Position numbers and translations under genes: made by a program. Positions 12,006 through 13,287 of a stretch of DNA of 13,287 bases are shown here, one piece after another; position 1 is the first letter of the stretch; each line of letters opens with the position of its first letter. Source of the stretch: Acinetobacter sp. Lineage in GTDB: Bacteria > Pseudomonadota > Gammaproteobacteria > Pseudomonadales > Moraxellaceae. The stretch covers positions 1-13,287 of the forward strand of contig JASLJB010000254.1 of the NCBI GenBank assembly GCA_030152605.1, read 5' to 3'. The notes under the pieces are model-generated. The model ran no database searches. It saw nothing but the letters and a program-made list of their open reading frames with translations, and was not told where the DNA came from.

Positions 12006-13287
12006 TTATTGTCCGTGTTGCTGCAATTGTTTGAGCAATTGCGTTGCCGAGAATGTCCCTGTCAAACGTAGATCACGTTGTTCTTGGCCATCGGCATCTA
12101 AGAGCAGTAAGGTCGGTGGTCCCAAGATCTGATGTTGTTTCAAGACCAGGTCTTGTGATTCTTCATAATCGGTCAGATCCAGTTTGATCAAGCTGCGTCC
12201 AGCCAGTGCCGCTTGGACATCTGCGCGTGGTAGCACTTCTTTTTCAATCGGTTGACATGCAGTACACCAATCCGCATACACATCGATCAAGATCGGGCGT
12301 TGTTGCTGTTTGGCCTCATCCATCGCCAACTGCAACTCATCGGCAGTGGTGACTTTGCGCCAGCTCAGCAGTTCTTCGCTTGAATGTTGCACTTGATAGG
12401 CTTGAACACTGTTTTGGATATTCCAAATACCTGCGATCAGACTCAAAGCCGCCAACACGATCAAACTGGCACTGGCAACTTTATGGGTATTGTCGCGGCG
12501 AATCTTGATCAGATAGAACATCAGTACCAGACACAGCACCGCCAACAGTGCGTAATACAGGGTTGATGGAATCATCGGGCGAATAAAGTACACCGCCACC
12601 ATCAGCATCACAAAACCGAAACCGACTTTGATGCGATCCATCCACATGCCCGGTTTTGGCAGGTATTTGGCGCCAAACACACTGGCGATAAACAACGGTA
12701 AACCCAGCCCCAGACCGAGGATAAACAGATAGATCCCGCCCAAAACTGCACTTTGGCTTTGCGATACAAACAGTAAGGCACCTGCCAACGGCGCACTCAT
12801 GCACGGCCCGACGATCAAGGCTGACAATGCACCCATCACGATCGCACCGATCAAAGTGCCGCCTTTTTGCTTGTTTTGCAGACGGTCAAGCGCAGCCATC
12901 ATTTTTTGAGGCATGGAGATCTGATATAGACCAAATAAGTTCAATGCCAAGGCCACGAAGATCAGGGCAAATAGGCCGATCACCAGCGGACTTTGGAACC
13001 AGCGCTGGAAGCTGTAACCGATTTCAGCCACCACGATGCCCATGATGCTGTAGACCAAGGCCATACTGATCACAAAACTCAGCGCCACAGCCACGGCTTT
13101 ATAGCCACTGGCACGCTGTACGATGATGCCGGACAGGATCGGGATCAAGGGCAGTGAGCAGGGAAGAAAGGCCAACAACACGCCCAATAAAAAGAAAATC
13201 ACCAAATTCAAAGCCAGACTATCGACTGAAAGCAGTTGGAAGAATCCTTGGTCATTGTTGATTTGCAGTTGACTACTCGACGATGAA
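12006..13287 (-). CDS. dsbD: Thiol:disulfide interchange protein DsbD (5' end beyond the window)
   Basis: A transmembrane reductant conduit that moves electrons from cytoplasmic thioredoxin to periplasmic DsbG- and TlpA-type proteins. Visible are the membrane domain with its two cysteines (in FLPCSLPLIPILS and in IVGPCMSAPLAG), about eight hydrophobic segments, and the C-terminal thioredoxin domain with WCTAC (VYADWCTACQPIEKEV) and a cis-proline in LGPPTLLL. The frame is open for 25 codons before a TTG at 13211 and runs off the window edge, so the usual N-terminal periplasmic domain probably lies outside. Without it the protein could be a shorter ScsB- or CcdA-type variant. It is the first visible gene of the dsbD-TlpA-dsbG operon, 12 bp before the TlpA gene. 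Confidence 0.9.
   Translation of the reverse strand, partial: SSSSSQLQINNDQGFFQLLSVDSLALNLVIFFLLGVLLAFLPCSLPLIPILSGIIVQRASGYKAVAVALSFVISMALVYSIMGIVVAEIGYSFQRWFQSPLVIGLFALIFVALALNLFGLYQISMPQKMMAALDRLQNKQKGGTLIGAIVMGALSALIVGPCMSAPLAGALLFVSQSQSAVLGGIYLFILGLGLGLPLFIASVFGAKYLPKPGMWMDRIKVGFGFVMLMVAVYFIRPMIPSTLYYALLAVLCLVLMFYLIKIRRDNTHKVASASLIVLAALSLIAGIWNIQNSVQAYQVQHSSEELLSWRKVTTADELQLAMDEAKQQQRPILIDVYADWCTACQPIEKEVLPRADVQAALAGRSLIKLDLTDYEESQDLVLKQHQILGPPTLLLLDADGQEQRDLRLTGTFSATQLLKQLQQHGQ

Noticed and set aside
1..13287. CRISPR array, tRNA or rRNA genes
   Set aside because: No regularly spaced repeats with unique spacers, no cloverleaf and no rRNA-like conserved stretch were seen.

Overview
The window looks like chromosomal DNA of an Acinetobacter-type gammaproteobacterium (Moraxellaceae). 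This rests on protein-level resemblance: a lipid A hydroxylase of the LpxO type, a CobU-CobT-CobC-CobS block, a BigR/persulfide-dioxygenase operon and a DsbD-TlpA-DsbG operon. Codon use is moderately AT-rich and intergenic spacers are strongly AT-rich. The genus is an inference; no rRNA or other marker gene is present.

Layout. (1) 37-1625, minus strand: a small lipoprotein of unknown function and an LpxO-like lipid A 2-hydroxylase. (2) 1934-5799, plus strand: an 80-residue orphan, a 2H phosphoesterase, then cobU, cobT, cobC and cobS almost without gaps. These last four join a lower ligand to adenosylcobinamide to finish cobalamin. A TGAAAC x4 tandem repeat separates the 2H gene from cobU, and no B12 riboswitch is recognisable. 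(3) 5810-6595, minus strand, convergent with cobS: an HD-domain protein resembling cyanamide hydratases. (4) 6596-8101: an AT-rich accessory island. A DUF1778 antitoxin/GNAT toxin pair of the TacAT/AtaRT type lies between two 128-bp direct repeats (about 91% identical by hand alignment). A run of hairpins and palindromes fills the space before it.

(5) 8110-10256: a sulfur-stress locus. A BigR/SqrR-type ArsR repressor with two cysteines is divergent from two half-length YeeE/YedE sulfur transporters and a persulfide dioxygenase. The 95-bp gap carries overlapping promoter-like sequences and an AT-rich dyad that is a good candidate operator. A strong bidirectional terminator (10268-10298) closes it. 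(6) 10332-13287, minus strand: a periplasmic thiol-redox operon in the order dsbD (cut by the window end), an Lgt-like/TlpA fusion protein, and a lipoprotein form of DsbG. This is the same order as a dsbD2-TlpA-dsbG cluster known in Pseudomonas.

The genes are mostly known families. The less ordinary points are the repeat-bounded toxin-antitoxin island with its hairpin-rich flank, the degenerate Lgt domain fused to a thioredoxin, the predicted inner-membrane lipid anchor on DsbG, and the orphan plus 2H phosphoesterase at the head of the cobalamin block. I did not find a clearly new multi-gene system.
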